64,000 nt of DNA from an uncultured Barnesiella sp. GTDB lineage: Bacteria; Bacteroidota; Bacteroidia; Bacteroidales; Barnesiellaceae. The stretch's first letter is position 1; every line of letters starts with the position of its first letter. This document shows positions 54,147 through 62,707 of the stretch, piece by piece. The notes under the pieces are model-generated. The model was not told the DNA's origin. It did not search any database and saw only the letters and a list, made by a program, of their open reading frames with translations. The translations under genes were made by a program, and so were the position numbers. The stretch lies in contig CALUFO010000001.1 in assembly GCA_944320015.1 (NCBI GenBank), positions 248,001 through 312,000 on the forward strand. Direction: 5' to 3'.

Positions 54147-54701
54147 TTACTTGTTGTCGATGTCCGAGATGTATCCGTTCATCATCGCATAGAAACTGAG
54201 CCCCGATACGGTTTTGATGCCCAGTTTGGCGGTGAGGTTTTTCCGGTGGCTCAATACGGTGTTTATGCTGATGTTCAGGCGATCGGCGATTTCTTTGTTC
54301 ATGAGTCCCCGGGCGACGAGTTTCAATACTTCGGTTTCGCGGGGCGAGAGGTCGTGGGGGAGGGTCTCGGCCTGTTTGCCGAGTAGCTCGATAAACCGCT
54401 CCAGCGTATCGAGAATTTCTTCTTCGGTTTGGTATATGCCGAGCGAGGCCGGTACGGTTTCGGGCATTTTATCCCGTGAGGGGGTGAGCAGCATGGTTTT
54501 GCTCTTGCGGGGGAGGAAAAAGTCGCTGTATGCGACGAGGGTATCGGCAAAGAGTATATAGGCGTCGAATTGCTCGGGCGAGTCGGCGAGCAGCTTCCCG
54601 ATGTCGCTGTACAACGAGGGTGTAACCTCGAAATACTTTTGGAGAAGATGTTTCAACCCTAAGTTGAGCAGGGTGTAGGGGGTGACGATTGCGATGCGCA
54701 T
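54147..54701 (-). CDS. LuxR-type transcriptional regulator with a degenerate receiver domain
   Basis: The 184-residue protein has a C-terminal LuxR/FixJ HTH (LSPRETEVLKLVARGLMNKEIADRLNISINTVLSHRKN). The first 110 residues look like a receiver, but the usual DD pair after the first strand is replaced by VTPY and no phosphoacceptor Asp is in its normal place. A non-phosphorylated pseudo-receiver is the likely reading. It lies 10 nt after the hemerythrin gene and ends the operon. Target genes are unknown. Confidence 0.85.
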   Translation of the reverse strand: MRIAIVTPYTLLNLGLKHLLQKYFEVTPSLYSDIGKLLADSPEQFDAYILFADTLVAYSDFFLPRKSKTMLLTPSRDKMPETVPASLGIYQTEEEILDTLERFIELLGKQAETLPHDLSPRETEVLKLVARGLMNKEIADRLNISINTVLSHRKNLTAKLGIKTVSGLSFYAMMNGYISDIDNK

Positions 54702-54711
54702 GTAGGCGATT

Positions 54712-55416
54712 TTATCGTTTGTTTTGACAGGAGTTGAGCATGCTCTCGGCGATAGGGCGCAATATTCGATTCCTTATGCGGTTGTGTTGTTTAATGTCTT
54801 TTTCGAGACTGTACAGGGCGAAAATGACCCCGTGGCAGAGGTTGAGGTCATATTCCCCTTGCAGATGGATTACAAAGAGGCTTTTGAGGTCGTCCAGTTT
54901 CTCTTCCAGCGAATCGGGTTCGTCCAAGCCGGGCGTGACTTGTTGAGCGTAACACTCGCCGTGCAGTTCTTCTGCCGCCGCTTTAATCGCCGGGAACCAG
55001 TCGTTCCTGTCGTGTTCGATGCGGGAGAGCAGTTCTTTTTTCAACTCTTCGAAAAACTGTTTCATCAATTCGAGGTTGTTGTTGTCGCTGTCGCTTTGGT
55101 TTATCAGGGAATTGAAATGCCGCTCTATGTTGGGGATTTGGAACTGCTCGTAGTAGGCGTTGGTTTGGGTGAGGTAGTCGACGATTTGTGTGGCGCAAAA
55201 CGATTTGAGCCGCTTCTCGGGGAAATAGTCTTCGTTGATGAACGTGTTGAGTATGGTGACGAAAAATTCGCTGTCGAGGTTCTTTTCTTCACACACGGTG
55301 CGAATGGTTTTATCGCCTACTCCAAGGATAATCCCGAATCGGTTGATGACCGGTATGAGAGAGGGTTCGTTCAGTATTACATCGCAAAGTTTGGTCTCGG
55401 CGTTTATCAGTGCCAT
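54712..55416 (-). CDS. Hemerythrin-domain di-iron protein (ScdA/YtfE-like)
   Basis: The 234-residue protein has an N-terminal DUF542-like part (LCDVILNEPSLIPVINRFGIILGVGDKTI) and a C-terminal HHE domain. Likely iron ligands are His100 (NIERHF), His135 (IEHDRNDWF), His184 (IHLQGEYD), His195 and His211 (KQHNRIRNRI), with Glu residues nearby. Homologues such as YtfE repair iron-sulfur clusters after nitric-oxide or oxidative damage. The start overlaps the upstream gene end by 10 nt. It is paired with a LuxR regulator, which may sense or respond to that stress. Confidence 0.85.
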   Translation of the reverse strand: MALINAETKLCDVILNEPSLIPVINRFGIILGVGDKTIRTVCEEKNLDSEFFVTILNTFINEDYFPEKRLKSFCATQIVDYLTQTNAYYEQFQIPNIERHFNSLINQSDSDNNNLELMKQFFEELKKELLSRIEHDRNDWFPAIKAAAEELHGECYAQQVTPGLDEPDSLEEKLDDLKSLFVIHLQGEYDLNLCHGVIFALYSLEKDIKQHNRIRNRILRPIAESMLNSCQNKR

Positions 55417-55970
55417 AGTTCGTTATTTTTATAAATGATATTGTTCTCGGTGACGATAATATCCATTTTTATATCGTGCGGTTCGGCGGGAATCTCGTCC
55501 AGCAGTTGCAGGTCGTAGCAGATGCCTATTTTCAAGGCATGGGTCTGGGTGAGCAGGCGGTCGTAGAATCCTTTTCCCCGTCCCAGCCGGTTCGCTTTAC
55601 GGTCGAAGGCGACACCGGGCACGACGATCCACTCAATCGAAGCGGGGTCGGTCTCTTGTATGTGCGACGGTTCCCAAATACCGAACGCTCCTTGTTTGAG
55701 CGCCCGGGGGGAATAGGGGCTGACGATGAGGTCGTCGCCTTTGACTATGGGCAGGTAGAGGTCTTTCTTTCCATACCATGCCGTCAACATGGGAGTGGTG
55801 TCGGTTTCGTCGGGCAAGGCGTGATAGAGCATGATGCGAGACACTTGGCCAAATCCCGGCAAGGCCTCTGTCGCCGCGCATATTTTGCTCGACAGCAAGG
55901 CTCTTTGCCCGGGCGATATGGTTTGCTTCAATCGCTTTATCTCTTGCCGTAGTTGCCGCTTATCGTTCAT
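55407..55970 (-). CDS. 5-formyltetrahydrofolate cyclo-ligase
   Basis: The enzyme converts 5-formyl-THF to 5,10-methenyl-THF with ATP. The 187-residue product has a basic N terminus (KRQLRQEIKRLKQTISPGQRA). Family motifs are IMLYHALPDETDTTPM, FGIWEPS, WIVVPGVAFDRKANRLGRGKGFYDRLL and the C-terminal DIIVTENN. It overlaps ctpA by 11 nt and the hemerythrin gene by 10 nt, a compact operon. Confidence 0.92.
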   Translation of the reverse strand: MNDKRQLRQEIKRLKQTISPGQRALLSSKICAATEALPGFGQVSRIMLYHALPDETDTTPMLTAWYGKKDLYLPIVKGDDLIVSPYSPRALKQGAFGIWEPSHIQETDPASIEWIVVPGVAFDRKANRLGRGKGFYDRLLTQTHALKIGICYDLQLLDEIPAEPHDIKMDIIVTENNIIYKNNELWH

Positions 55971-57615
55971 GAAGAGGAGTTTGTTCTTCTCCCGGATTGA
56001 CGGGAATTTCGAGGTATTCGTTACCTTTTGCCAATGCCTCTTGGGCTTTACGCAGGGTCTCGTCGTCGCGCAGGAGCAATTTGTAGAAGGCTTCTTCGCC
56101 CAAGATGTTGCGGGCGATGTAGGCTTGCAACGTATGTACGATGAGTTTGCGGGATATGTTGATATACACGGGGCGGGGACGAATCCCTTTTTGAGCCGCG
56201 TATTGCACGAACTTGTTCAGCAGCATGTTGGGCTCGAGCATCGTTTCCAGTTCCTCGACGCTCTTGGCCTCGGACAGTTTCTCCCGATATTTGTCGGTGT
56301 AGTCGAACGCGTACTGGTAGAGCAGGCCTTCATTGGCTACATTGTTGAAGTAGGAGGTGTATCCCGTTGTGTCACGGGGAACAAAAATGTCGGGCATGAT
56401 GCCGCCTCCGCCATACACTTCACGGCCATTGAAGGTATGGAACACCAGTTCTTTGTTTTGCTTGATGCTATCGACGTTGAAAAATTCGCCGTGCATGTAT
56501 CGGTTGACAATATCCATGCTGTAATCCTCGGCTTTCCCCAATTGGTATTCTTTCTGTATGCAGCGTCCCGAAGGCGTGTAGTAGCGAGCTACCGTGAGCC
56601 GTATGGCCGAGCCGTCGCGGAACGGTATCTGTTGTTGCACGAGTCCCTTGCCAAATGTGCGGCGCCCCACGATCAACCCCCGGTCGTTGTCTTGTATGGC
56701 TCCGGCGAATATTTCGCTCGACGAAGCCGACCATTCGTCGGTGAGGACGACAAGCGGTTCTTTTTGGAACGTTCCCGTGCCGTTCGAGATGGCGTCTTCT
56801 CGCTCGAAGGCTTTGCCCTCGGCGTAGACGATGAGCCGGTTGGCCGGTAGAAATTCGTTGGCCATGTTGATAGATATATCCATGAGCCCGCCGCTATTTC
56901 CCCGCAGGTCGATGATGAAACTTTCGGCGCCTTGGTTGTTGAGCTTGGAGAGGGCGGTGATAAACTCGTCGTAGGTGGTACGGCCGAATTTACTTACTTT
57001 GATATAGCCCGATTTGTCGTCGAGCATGAAAGCGGCGTCGACGCTGTTTACAGGAATATCGCCCCGGGTCACTTCATAGGTGAGCGGATTTTTGGCTGTT
57101 TTGCGCAAGATTTCGAGTTTTACGGTTGTCCCTTTGGGGCCTCGCAGGTTTTTCATCACACGTTCGTTGCTGATGCCTTCTCCCACAAACGAAGTGTCGT
57201 TGACCGAGATGATGCGGTCGCCCGCCAATATTCCCACTTTTTCGGAAGGGCCTCCCGAGATGACACTCACTACATTGATTGTGTCGTTGAGGATATTGAA
57301 TTGTATGCCTATACCGCTGAACGACCCTTCCAACTCTTCGTTGACACTCTCCAGATCTTTTGCCGGGATATAGGCCGAGTGGGGATCCAGTTCTCCCAGA
57401 ATCTTGGGCATGACATTCTCTATGAGGTCGTTCCGGTTCACGGTGTCGACATACTGTTGTTCGATACACTGTAACAAAGATTCTATTTTGTCGTATCTTG
57501 GGGTTTGCCCGAACGGCGTTTCGGCCGAAAAGAATTTACCGATTACAATACCGCCTACGATGGCAATGGCTACCAGTAGCGGAACCCATACGAAACGTGC
57601 TTTTTCGTTACTCAT
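55960..57615 (-). CDS. S41 C-terminal processing peptidase
   Basis: The 551-residue protease has an N-terminal membrane anchor (VWVPLLVAIAIVGGIVIG). A PDZ domain covers about residues 85-165 (SGIGIQFNILNDTINVVSVI, GGPSEKVGILAGDRIISVN). The S41 core has YIKVSKFGRTTYDEF, IIDLRGNSGGLMD, the catalytic Ser in TDEWSASSSEIFAGAIQDN and the Lys in RRTFGKGLVQ. A C-terminal helical extension follows. It is a periplasmic protease cutting near C termini. It leads the operon with the cyclo-ligase, hemerythrin and LuxR genes, and dCMP deaminase lies 105 nt upstream. Confidence 0.92.
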   Translation of the reverse strand: MSNEKARFVWVPLLVAIAIVGGIVIGKFFSAETPFGQTPRYDKIESLLQCIEQQYVDTVNRNDLIENVMPKILGELDPHSAYIPAKDLESVNEELEGSFSGIGIQFNILNDTINVVSVISGGPSEKVGILAGDRIISVNDTSFVGEGISNERVMKNLRGPKGTTVKLEILRKTAKNPLTYEVTRGDIPVNSVDAAFMLDDKSGYIKVSKFGRTTYDEFITALSKLNNQGAESFIIDLRGNSGGLMDISINMANEFLPANRLIVYAEGKAFEREDAISNGTGTFQKEPLVVLTDEWSASSSEIFAGAIQDNDRGLIVGRRTFGKGLVQQQIPFRDGSAIRLTVARYYTPSGRCIQKEYQLGKAEDYSMDIVNRYMHGEFFNVDSIKQNKELVFHTFNGREVYGGGGIMPDIFVPRDTTGYTSYFNNVANEGLLYQYAFDYTDKYREKLSEAKSVEELETMLEPNMLLNKFVQYAAQKGIRPRPVYINISRKLIVHTLQAYIARNILGEEAFYKLLLRDDETLRKAQEALAKGNEYLEIPVNPGEEQTPLHER

Positions 57616-57720
57616 AATGATAGTGAAGATTGTTTTAGATACACTTGTTGTTTTTCGGGAGTAGGTGCCGCACGAAGTCCCTCAGTCGCCCGGAGCTTCT
57701 TTCCCGTCTCTCTCGATGTT

Positions 57721-58179
57721 TTATTCGGTTTCGTCATTGGCTTGCGGGTCTATGAAATCGACCTGTATGCCGGCCTTCCGCAAGAGGTCGATACCGTCTT
57801 GCAGGCGATAATACTCCGAGAATACTACCCGTTTGATACCGGCTTGTATAATCAGCTTGGCACATTCGATGCAGGGCGACGAGGTGACATATAGCGTGGC
57901 TCCGTCGCTGCTGTTGTTGCTGCGGGCGACTTTGGTGATTGCGTTGGCCTCGGCATGTAATACGAATGGGTATGTGTGGCCTGTCTCGTCTTCGCAACAG
58001 TTTTCAAAGCCCGACGGGGTACCGTTGTAGCCGTCGGAAATAATCATTTGGTCCTTGACAATCAAAGAGCCTACTTTGCGCCGTTGGCAATAGGAATTTT
58101 CGGCCCAAATCTGCGCCATTCGTATATAGCGTTTGTCCAAAGTCAGTTGCTTGTCGGTGCTGTTTAATTTCATATCCAT
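57721..58179 (-). CDS. Deoxycytidylate (dCMP) deaminase, ComEB-like
   Basis: The zinc enzyme makes dUMP from dCMP for thymidylate synthesis. The 152-residue product has the zinc motifs HAEANAI (His and catalytic Glu) and SSPCIECAKLI (two Cys), with DKRYIRMAQIWAENSYCQRRKVG before them and a NGTPSGF substrate loop. It lies upstream of ctpA on the same strand. Confidence 0.92.
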   Translation of the reverse strand: MDMKLNSTDKQLTLDKRYIRMAQIWAENSYCQRRKVGSLIVKDQMIISDGYNGTPSGFENCCEDETGHTYPFVLHAEANAITKVARSNNSSDGATLYVTSSPCIECAKLIIQAGIKRVVFSEYYRLQDGIDLLRKAGIQVDFIDPQANDETE

Positions 58180-58344
58180 GTGTCGACACGATTATAATCG
58201 TACAAAAATAACGGTTTTGCGCATATTTATCTCTTTTTTTATAATTTATAACGCACGACAGGATTTACATCGGGGGTGTGAACGGGGTGCGCCTCGATTT
58301 TTGCCGGGCGGGGAGTGGCGTCACTGCCGTTCACGGCATCACGG

Positions 58345-59241
58345 TCAGTCGATAAACCGGCGTGTGATATTCCCGTATGCGTCGATGCGGCGGTCTCGCA
58401 GGAAAGGCCACCAGCGTCGCACGTTTTCCGACCGTGTCAAGTCAATTTCCACCACATCGCACCACTCCTCGTCGTCGGGGGCGGCGGTGAGTATTTCGCC
58501 TTGCGGGCCGCAAACGAAACTGTGTCCCCAGAATTGTATGCCGTTGGTCTGTCCCGATGGGTCGGGCTCGTGTCCCACTCGGTTCACCGCTACGACGGGC
58601 AGACCGTTGGCGACGGCATGACCTCGTTGCGAGATAATCCACGCATTTTGCTGCCGGGCTTTCTCTTCGGGCGTATCGGTGCTTTCCCAGCCTATGGCCG
58701 TGGGATAGATGAGCAGGTCGGCGCCTTGCAGAGCCATGAGCCGGGCGGCCTCGGGGTACCATTGGTCCCAGCATACCAGCACACCCAGTGTGCCTATCGA
58801 GGTTTTTATGGGCGAGAATCCCAAGTCGCCGGGTGTGAAGTAGAACTTTTCGTAATAGGCCGGGTCGTCGGGAATGTGCATTTTGCGGTATTTCCCGGCG
58901 ATGGAACCGTCGCAGTCGAATACGACGGCGGTATTGTGGTAAAGCCCGGCGGCTCTCCGCTCGAAAAGCGAGGTGACCAATACGATGTGGAGGTCACGGG
59001 CTATGTGGCTGTAAAATTCGGTCGATTCGCCCGGTATGGGCTCGGCCAAATCGAAACAGTCGGTCGATTCCGTTTGACAGAAGTATAGGCTGTTGTGCAA
59101 CTCTTGCAGGACCACGAGGCGAGCCCCTTGGGCGGCGCACTGCTCGATGCGTTGTTTCAGTCGGTTTTTATTGTCGGCGATCTCGGCCGTGTTGTGTTGC
59201 TGTACAAGGCCGACAATGATTTTCTTTTCGGTCATATTCAT
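58345..59241 (-). CDS. aguB: N-carbamoylputrescine amidase
   Basis: The nitrilase-family enzyme hydrolyses N-carbamoylputrescine to putrescine, CO2 and ammonia. The 298-residue length fits. The catalytic triad is Glu in VVLQELHNSLYF, Lys in KYRKMHIPDDP and Cys in LVCWDQWYPEAAR. It begins 9 nt after aguA, so the two are cotranscribed. A weak stem (TGCCG/CGGCA near 58325-58338) follows. Confidence 0.93.
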   Translation of the reverse strand: MNMTEKKIIVGLVQQHNTAEIADNKNRLKQRIEQCAAQGARLVVLQELHNSLYFCQTESTDCFDLAEPIPGESTEFYSHIARDLHIVLVTSLFERRAAGLYHNTAVVFDCDGSIAGKYRKMHIPDDPAYYEKFYFTPGDLGFSPIKTSIGTLGVLVCWDQWYPEAARLMALQGADLLIYPTAIGWESTDTPEEKARQQNAWIISQRGHAVANGLPVVAVNRVGHEPDPSGQTNGIQFWGHSFVCGPQGEILTAAPDDEEWCDVVEIDLTRSENVRRWWPFLRDRRIDAYGNITRRFID

Positions 59242-59250
59242 ATAATATGT

Positions 59251-60282
59251 TTAGCGTAATACATTTTCGGGGTATTGCATCGTGACGCAATGAAGCGAGC
59301 CGTGCTGACGAATGAGGGGCGAGCAGTCTATCCCCACGATTTCGCGGCCCGGGAATGCCTGTCGCAGCGTTTCGGCGGCGAGGCTGTCGTTGTGAGGCTG
59401 CCGGTAAGTGGGGTATAGCACGGCGGTATTCATGATTAGGAAATTGGCATAGGTGGCCGGGAGCCGTTCGCCATTTTCGTCGTAGACGGCGTCGGCCATA
59501 GGCAAAGGCAGTAGCCGGTAGGGCTGCCCGTCGAGAGTGGTGAAAGTGCGCAATTGCTGTTCCATGCGTTGCAGAGCCTCGTAATGTTCGTCGGCCGGGT
59601 CGAGGCATCGCACATATACGAGGGTATTGTCGGGAGCGAACCGGGCGAGCGTGTCGATATGGCTGTCGGTGTCGTCGCCGGCCAGATAACCGTGGTCGAG
59701 CCAGAGCACACGTCGCAGCCCAAAGGCCTCTTTGAGATACTCCTCGATGCGGGCTTGCGGCCATTCGCCGTTACGGTTGGGCGATAGCAGGCATTCGCTC
59801 GTGGTGAGCAACGTGCCAGCCCCGTCGCTTTCGAGCGCACCACCTTCCAGAACGAAGTTGAGCCGGTTTTCGTATCGGGCATTGAAAACACCTTGCCGGC
59901 AGAGCGACGAGGTGATGAGGTTGTCGTGGTTGGCGGCGAATTTAAGTCCCCACCCGTTGAACTTGAAATCGCAAATCGTCGGTTTGCCTTCCTCGAATAC
60001 CGTGATGCCGCCGTGGTCACGCGCCCAAGTGTCGTTGGTGGGGCACCGGACGAAATCGATGGCGCCGGTATCGACGACACCTTGCAGCCGCTGTTCGACC
60101 TCGGCGGGCGAGGGGGTTACGATGAGCAGTTTTTCCCGCTTGGAAATTTCGCGGGCCAGATCGACGAAACAGGCGGTCACCTCGTCGAGCATGTAAGCCC
60201 AGTCGGTGCCGGGGTGAGGCCAAGTGAGTTGGATACCCGATTGGGGATACCATTCGGCAGGGAGCAAGCGGGTAGGGGTCAT
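59251..60282 (-). CDS. aguA: Agmatine deiminase
   Basis: The guanidino-modifying enzyme converts agmatine to N-carbamoylputrescine and ammonia. The 343-residue product has RCPTNDTWARDHGGITVFE, VLEGGALESDG, HGYLAGDDTDSHIDTLARF and the catalytic Cys in HGSLHCVTMQYPE. It overlaps the DUF2148 gene by 4 nt and precedes aguB. With aguB it makes putrescine for spermidine synthesis. Confidence 0.94.
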   Translation of the reverse strand: MTPTRLLPAEWYPQSGIQLTWPHPGTDWAYMLDEVTACFVDLAREISKREKLLIVTPSPAEVEQRLQGVVDTGAIDFVRCPTNDTWARDHGGITVFEEGKPTICDFKFNGWGLKFAANHDNLITSSLCRQGVFNARYENRLNFVLEGGALESDGAGTLLTTSECLLSPNRNGEWPQARIEEYLKEAFGLRRVLWLDHGYLAGDDTDSHIDTLARFAPDNTLVYVRCLDPADEHYEALQRMEQQLRTFTTLDGQPYRLLPLPMADAVYDENGERLPATYANFLIMNTAVLYPTYRQPHNDSLAAETLRQAFPGREIVGIDCSPLIRQHGSLHCVTMQYPENVLR

Positions 60283-60818
60283 GGCTTGGAAGTTTGCGGT
60301 TTACGGTCGAAGAAGGGGTTTTTGGCCGATACGCTCAAAGCCAATGCGATGATTTGGCCGCATCCGGGCAGCAGATTCATGGTTTGAGCCGTGGCTCCGG
60401 CCGAGAACATCACCCGGGAGTCGATGCGCAGGTCGGCAGCTTTCGAGCAAGCCGACCCCACGGCGATACCCACGTCGATAGAGTTGATGGCGCAAGGCGC
60501 GTCGCAAGGGTTCTCTTCGCAGGTTTTGGCTCCGCAGTAGGCGCAATTCAGTCCCAAAGGCTGGCGGCGGGTCCCGATGAGGACCACAGCGTCGGCGTGT
60601 TCTATATTACCGGCGTCGCGCAAGAAAAACATCATGCCACGTTTCTCGCCCTCGTCCCGCATTCGTGCGGCGAGCGACAAAAGGTCGTCGCCGGTGAGCG
60701 TGGCGATTTCGATAATGTCCACCCCTTTCCCTTTGGGGGCGGTGCGGGCGGCCGTCATAATCTGTTGGGTCGCCTCGATGATCGTCTCTTTGCGACAGTT
60801 CCGTTCGTTGTAAATCAT
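60279..60818 (-). CDS. DUF2148 ferredoxin-domain protein
   Basis: The 179-residue cytoplasmic protein has four clustered cysteines (NCAYCGAKTCEENPCDAPC) that could bind an Fe-S cluster. A flanking DUF2148 pattern reads IIEIATLTGDDLLSLAARM, with VGIAVGSACSKAADLRIDSRVM after it. The function is unknown. It overlaps aguA by 4 nt and leads the polyamine operon. A promoter-like TATTTTTG (minus, 60843-60850) lies upstream with a loose CTTG (60873-60876). Confidence 0.85.
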   Translation of the reverse strand: MIYNERNCRKETIIEATQQIMTAARTAPKGKGVDIIEIATLTGDDLLSLAARMRDEGEKRGMMFFLRDAGNIEHADAVVLIGTRRQPLGLNCAYCGAKTCEENPCDAPCAINSIDVGIAVGSACSKAADLRIDSRVMFSAGATAQTMNLLPGCGQIIALALSVSAKNPFFDRKPQTSKP

Positions 60819-60842
60819 GTGATGGCAATTTTCTATCTTTCA

Positions 60843-60876
60843 CAAAAATAGAGCAAATCGAGTGCAGAACATCAAG
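60843..60876 (-). promoter_or_regulatory. Promoter of the DUF2148-aguA-aguB operon
   Basis: On the minus strand CTTG (60873-60876), a 22-nt spacer and TATTTTTG (60843-60850), slightly longer than the usual 20-nt spacing. Confidence 0.5.
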
Positions 60877-61009
60877 CTCGCTTGAATGTTATGCCAAGAT
60901 GAAGCCTATTTTCTACAAAGGTACGAAATCTTGCCGAATAACCGGTGTGGTTTTTAATAGAATAAACGTTTTGTCCCGTTAAATTGCTGTGAAGAATATC
61001 CTCTTTTGT

Positions 61010-61040
61010 CTTGGATAATATAATTTTTTTTGTAGTTTTG
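61010..61040 (+). promoter_or_regulatory. Promoter of the small acidic protein gene
   Basis: CTTG (61010-61013), a 19-nt spacer and TAGTTTTG (61033-61040). The leader to ATG 61168 is about 120 nt. Confidence 0.55.
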
Positions 61041-61167
61041 CGTTTGATGATACAAAGGGGCGCATGCCGGCGGCTGTCGATTCGCAGGGTGTGGAATCCT
61101 TTGGCAGGTGTTCTATGGAAAGAATAGTTATTAAATTAAAATCGAAACATTGATAAATAGAATCGCC

Positions 61168-61404
61168 ATGAGAAACGATATTACAATCACATTCGACGAT
61201 ATTATCAAGCAGTATCGCACTCCCGATTTGGCCGAAGAGGCATTCCGCGCGATGATGGCCGAGGACCCGCAAATGGAAGACGACTACCGGGAATGGTGCG
61301 ATACGACGGGAGTTCCCGAGCGTAAAGGCTTTGCCTATTATTACGAGGAGTATATCGAGCAGCAAGATTCCATTTGGGATAGCTTGAACGACAACGACGA
61401 GTGA
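61168..61404 (+). CDS. Small acidic conserved protein of unknown function
   Basis: From ATG 61168 the product has 78 residues, is strongly acidic and has no signal peptide (MRNDITITFDDIIKQYRTPD, then MMAEDPQMEDDYREWC). Its codon use matches the neighbours and an upstream promoter exists, so it is probably real. No family is recognised. Confidence 0.6.
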   Translation: MRNDITITFDDIIKQYRTPDLAEEAFRAMMAEDPQMEDDYREWCDTTGVPERKGFAYYYEEYIEQQDSIWDSLNDNDE

Positions 61405-61676
61405 GTCCGGTTTGCCAGTATGGATCGCGCGGCCTATATATATAATAATGTATGCTGGCGGCAAGTGACTTCAATAAATAGCTTTATTGTTTGTAATTAC
61501 TTATTGGCTTTTTTTGATTTTGAATATCAGTATTTTAGATTAATAAGAAATATTTATCTCTTTCGCTCCTTCCTTCGTAAAAAAAGTGCTTAGGATAAGA
61601 AAGTGTCATTATCGGATAATAAAGTACTTTTTTGCGCTGTTTTTTTACTATTATTTTGTAGCATAAATTTAATATC
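61405..61676. other. AT-rich leader region upstream of the GH5 gene
   Basis: About 270 nt without a gene. It contains the long hairpin at 61580-61633 and no promoter with both boxes at good spacing. Confidence 0.5.
61580..61633 (+). terminator. Long AT-rich hairpin before the GH5 gene
   Basis: AAAAAAGTGCTT (61580-61591) pairs with AAGTACTTTTTT (61622-61633), 12 bp with one G-U, enclosing a second small stem. It may end the small protein gene or act in a regulatory leader of the GH5 gene. Confidence 0.5.
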
Positions 61677-62672
61677 ATGATTATGCTCAAGAAACAGTTA
61701 TTGATTATTGCGTTATTATTTGGAATTGTATCGTCGGCCAGTGCGGCCGATCCGGTGAAATTGTACGGTCAGCTTCAAGTGAAGGGAAACCAGCTTTGCA
61801 GTGAAGACGGCGACCCTGTGGTACTGAGAGGAGTGAGCTATGGCTGGCACAATTTGTGGCCCCGATTCTATAACAAAAAATCGGTGAAATGGTTGAAAAA
61901 AGATTGGATGTGCACCGTGCTGCGCGCCGCCATGGGCACTTGCATCGAAGACAACTATCTCGAAAATCCCGAGCATGCCCTCAACTGTATCAACGCTGTG
62001 GTGAAGGCCGCCATTAAAAACGACGTTTACGTCATTATCGACTGGCATACCTATTATCCGCAAAAAGAAGAGGCCAAGAAATTCTTCGCCATGATGGCGC
62101 AGAAGTATGGCAAATATCCCCATGTGATTTATGAGATTTACAACGAGCCCATGGAAGACACTTGGGAGAGCGTGAAAGAGTATGCCACCGAGGTGATTAC
62201 CGAGATACGCAAATACGACCCCGACAATATCATATTGGTGGGAAGCCCGCATTGGGATCAAGATTTGCATTTGGTCGCCGCCGATCCTTTGGTAGGCTTC
62301 GACAATATCATGTACACGCTTCATTTCTATGCTGCCACGCACGGGCAGGAATTGCGCGACCGGGCCACGGCGGCTTGGGAGCAGGGGATACCCATTTTCG
62401 TGTCGGAGTGCGCCGGCATGGAAGCCTCGGGCGACGGCCCCCTCGACATCGAGGAGTGGACACGCTGGGTAGAGTGGATGGAAGACCACAAAATCAGTTG
62501 GGTGAACTGGTCTATCTCCGACAAGAACGAGACCTGCTCGATGCTCTTGCCCCGGGCGCATAAAAACGGTGGTTGGGACGAGTCGCTCATCAAGCCGGCC
62601 GGCCGTCAGAGCCGCAAGTTCATTCGCCAGTACAACGAGGCGGTCTATAAAGCCAAGAAAGAGAAGAAATAA
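61677..62672 (+). CDS. Secreted GH5-family endoglucanase
   Basis: The 331-residue protein has a signal peptide (LLIIALLFGIVSSASA) and a single GH5_2-like catalytic domain. The acid/base is Glu157 in YEIYNEPM and the nucleophile Glu244 in IFVSECAG. HLVAADPL and LHFYAATHG sit at the usual positions. It should hydrolyse internal beta-1,4-glucan (cellulose-type or related) bonds. It lies immediately upstream of a SusC-like gene, suggesting a glucan utilisation locus. No carbohydrate-binding module is attached. Confidence 0.92.
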   Translation: MIMLKKQLLIIALLFGIVSSASAADPVKLYGQLQVKGNQLCSEDGDPVVLRGVSYGWHNLWPRFYNKKSVKWLKKDWMCTVLRAAMGTCIEDNYLENPEHALNCINAVVKAAIKNDVYVIIDWHTYYPQKEEAKKFFAMMAQKYGKYPHVIYEIYNEPMEDTWESVKEYATEVITEIRKYDPDNIILVGSPHWDQDLHLVAADPLVGFDNIMYTLHFYAATHGQELRDRATAAWEQGIPIFVSECAGMEASGDGPLDIEEWTRWVEWMEDHKISWVNWSISDKNETCSMLLPRAHKNGGWDESLIKPAGRQSRKFIRQYNEAVYKAKKEKK

Positions 62673-62707
62673 CACCAAGTATATTCTAATTTTAAATTTA
62701 ATTGCAG

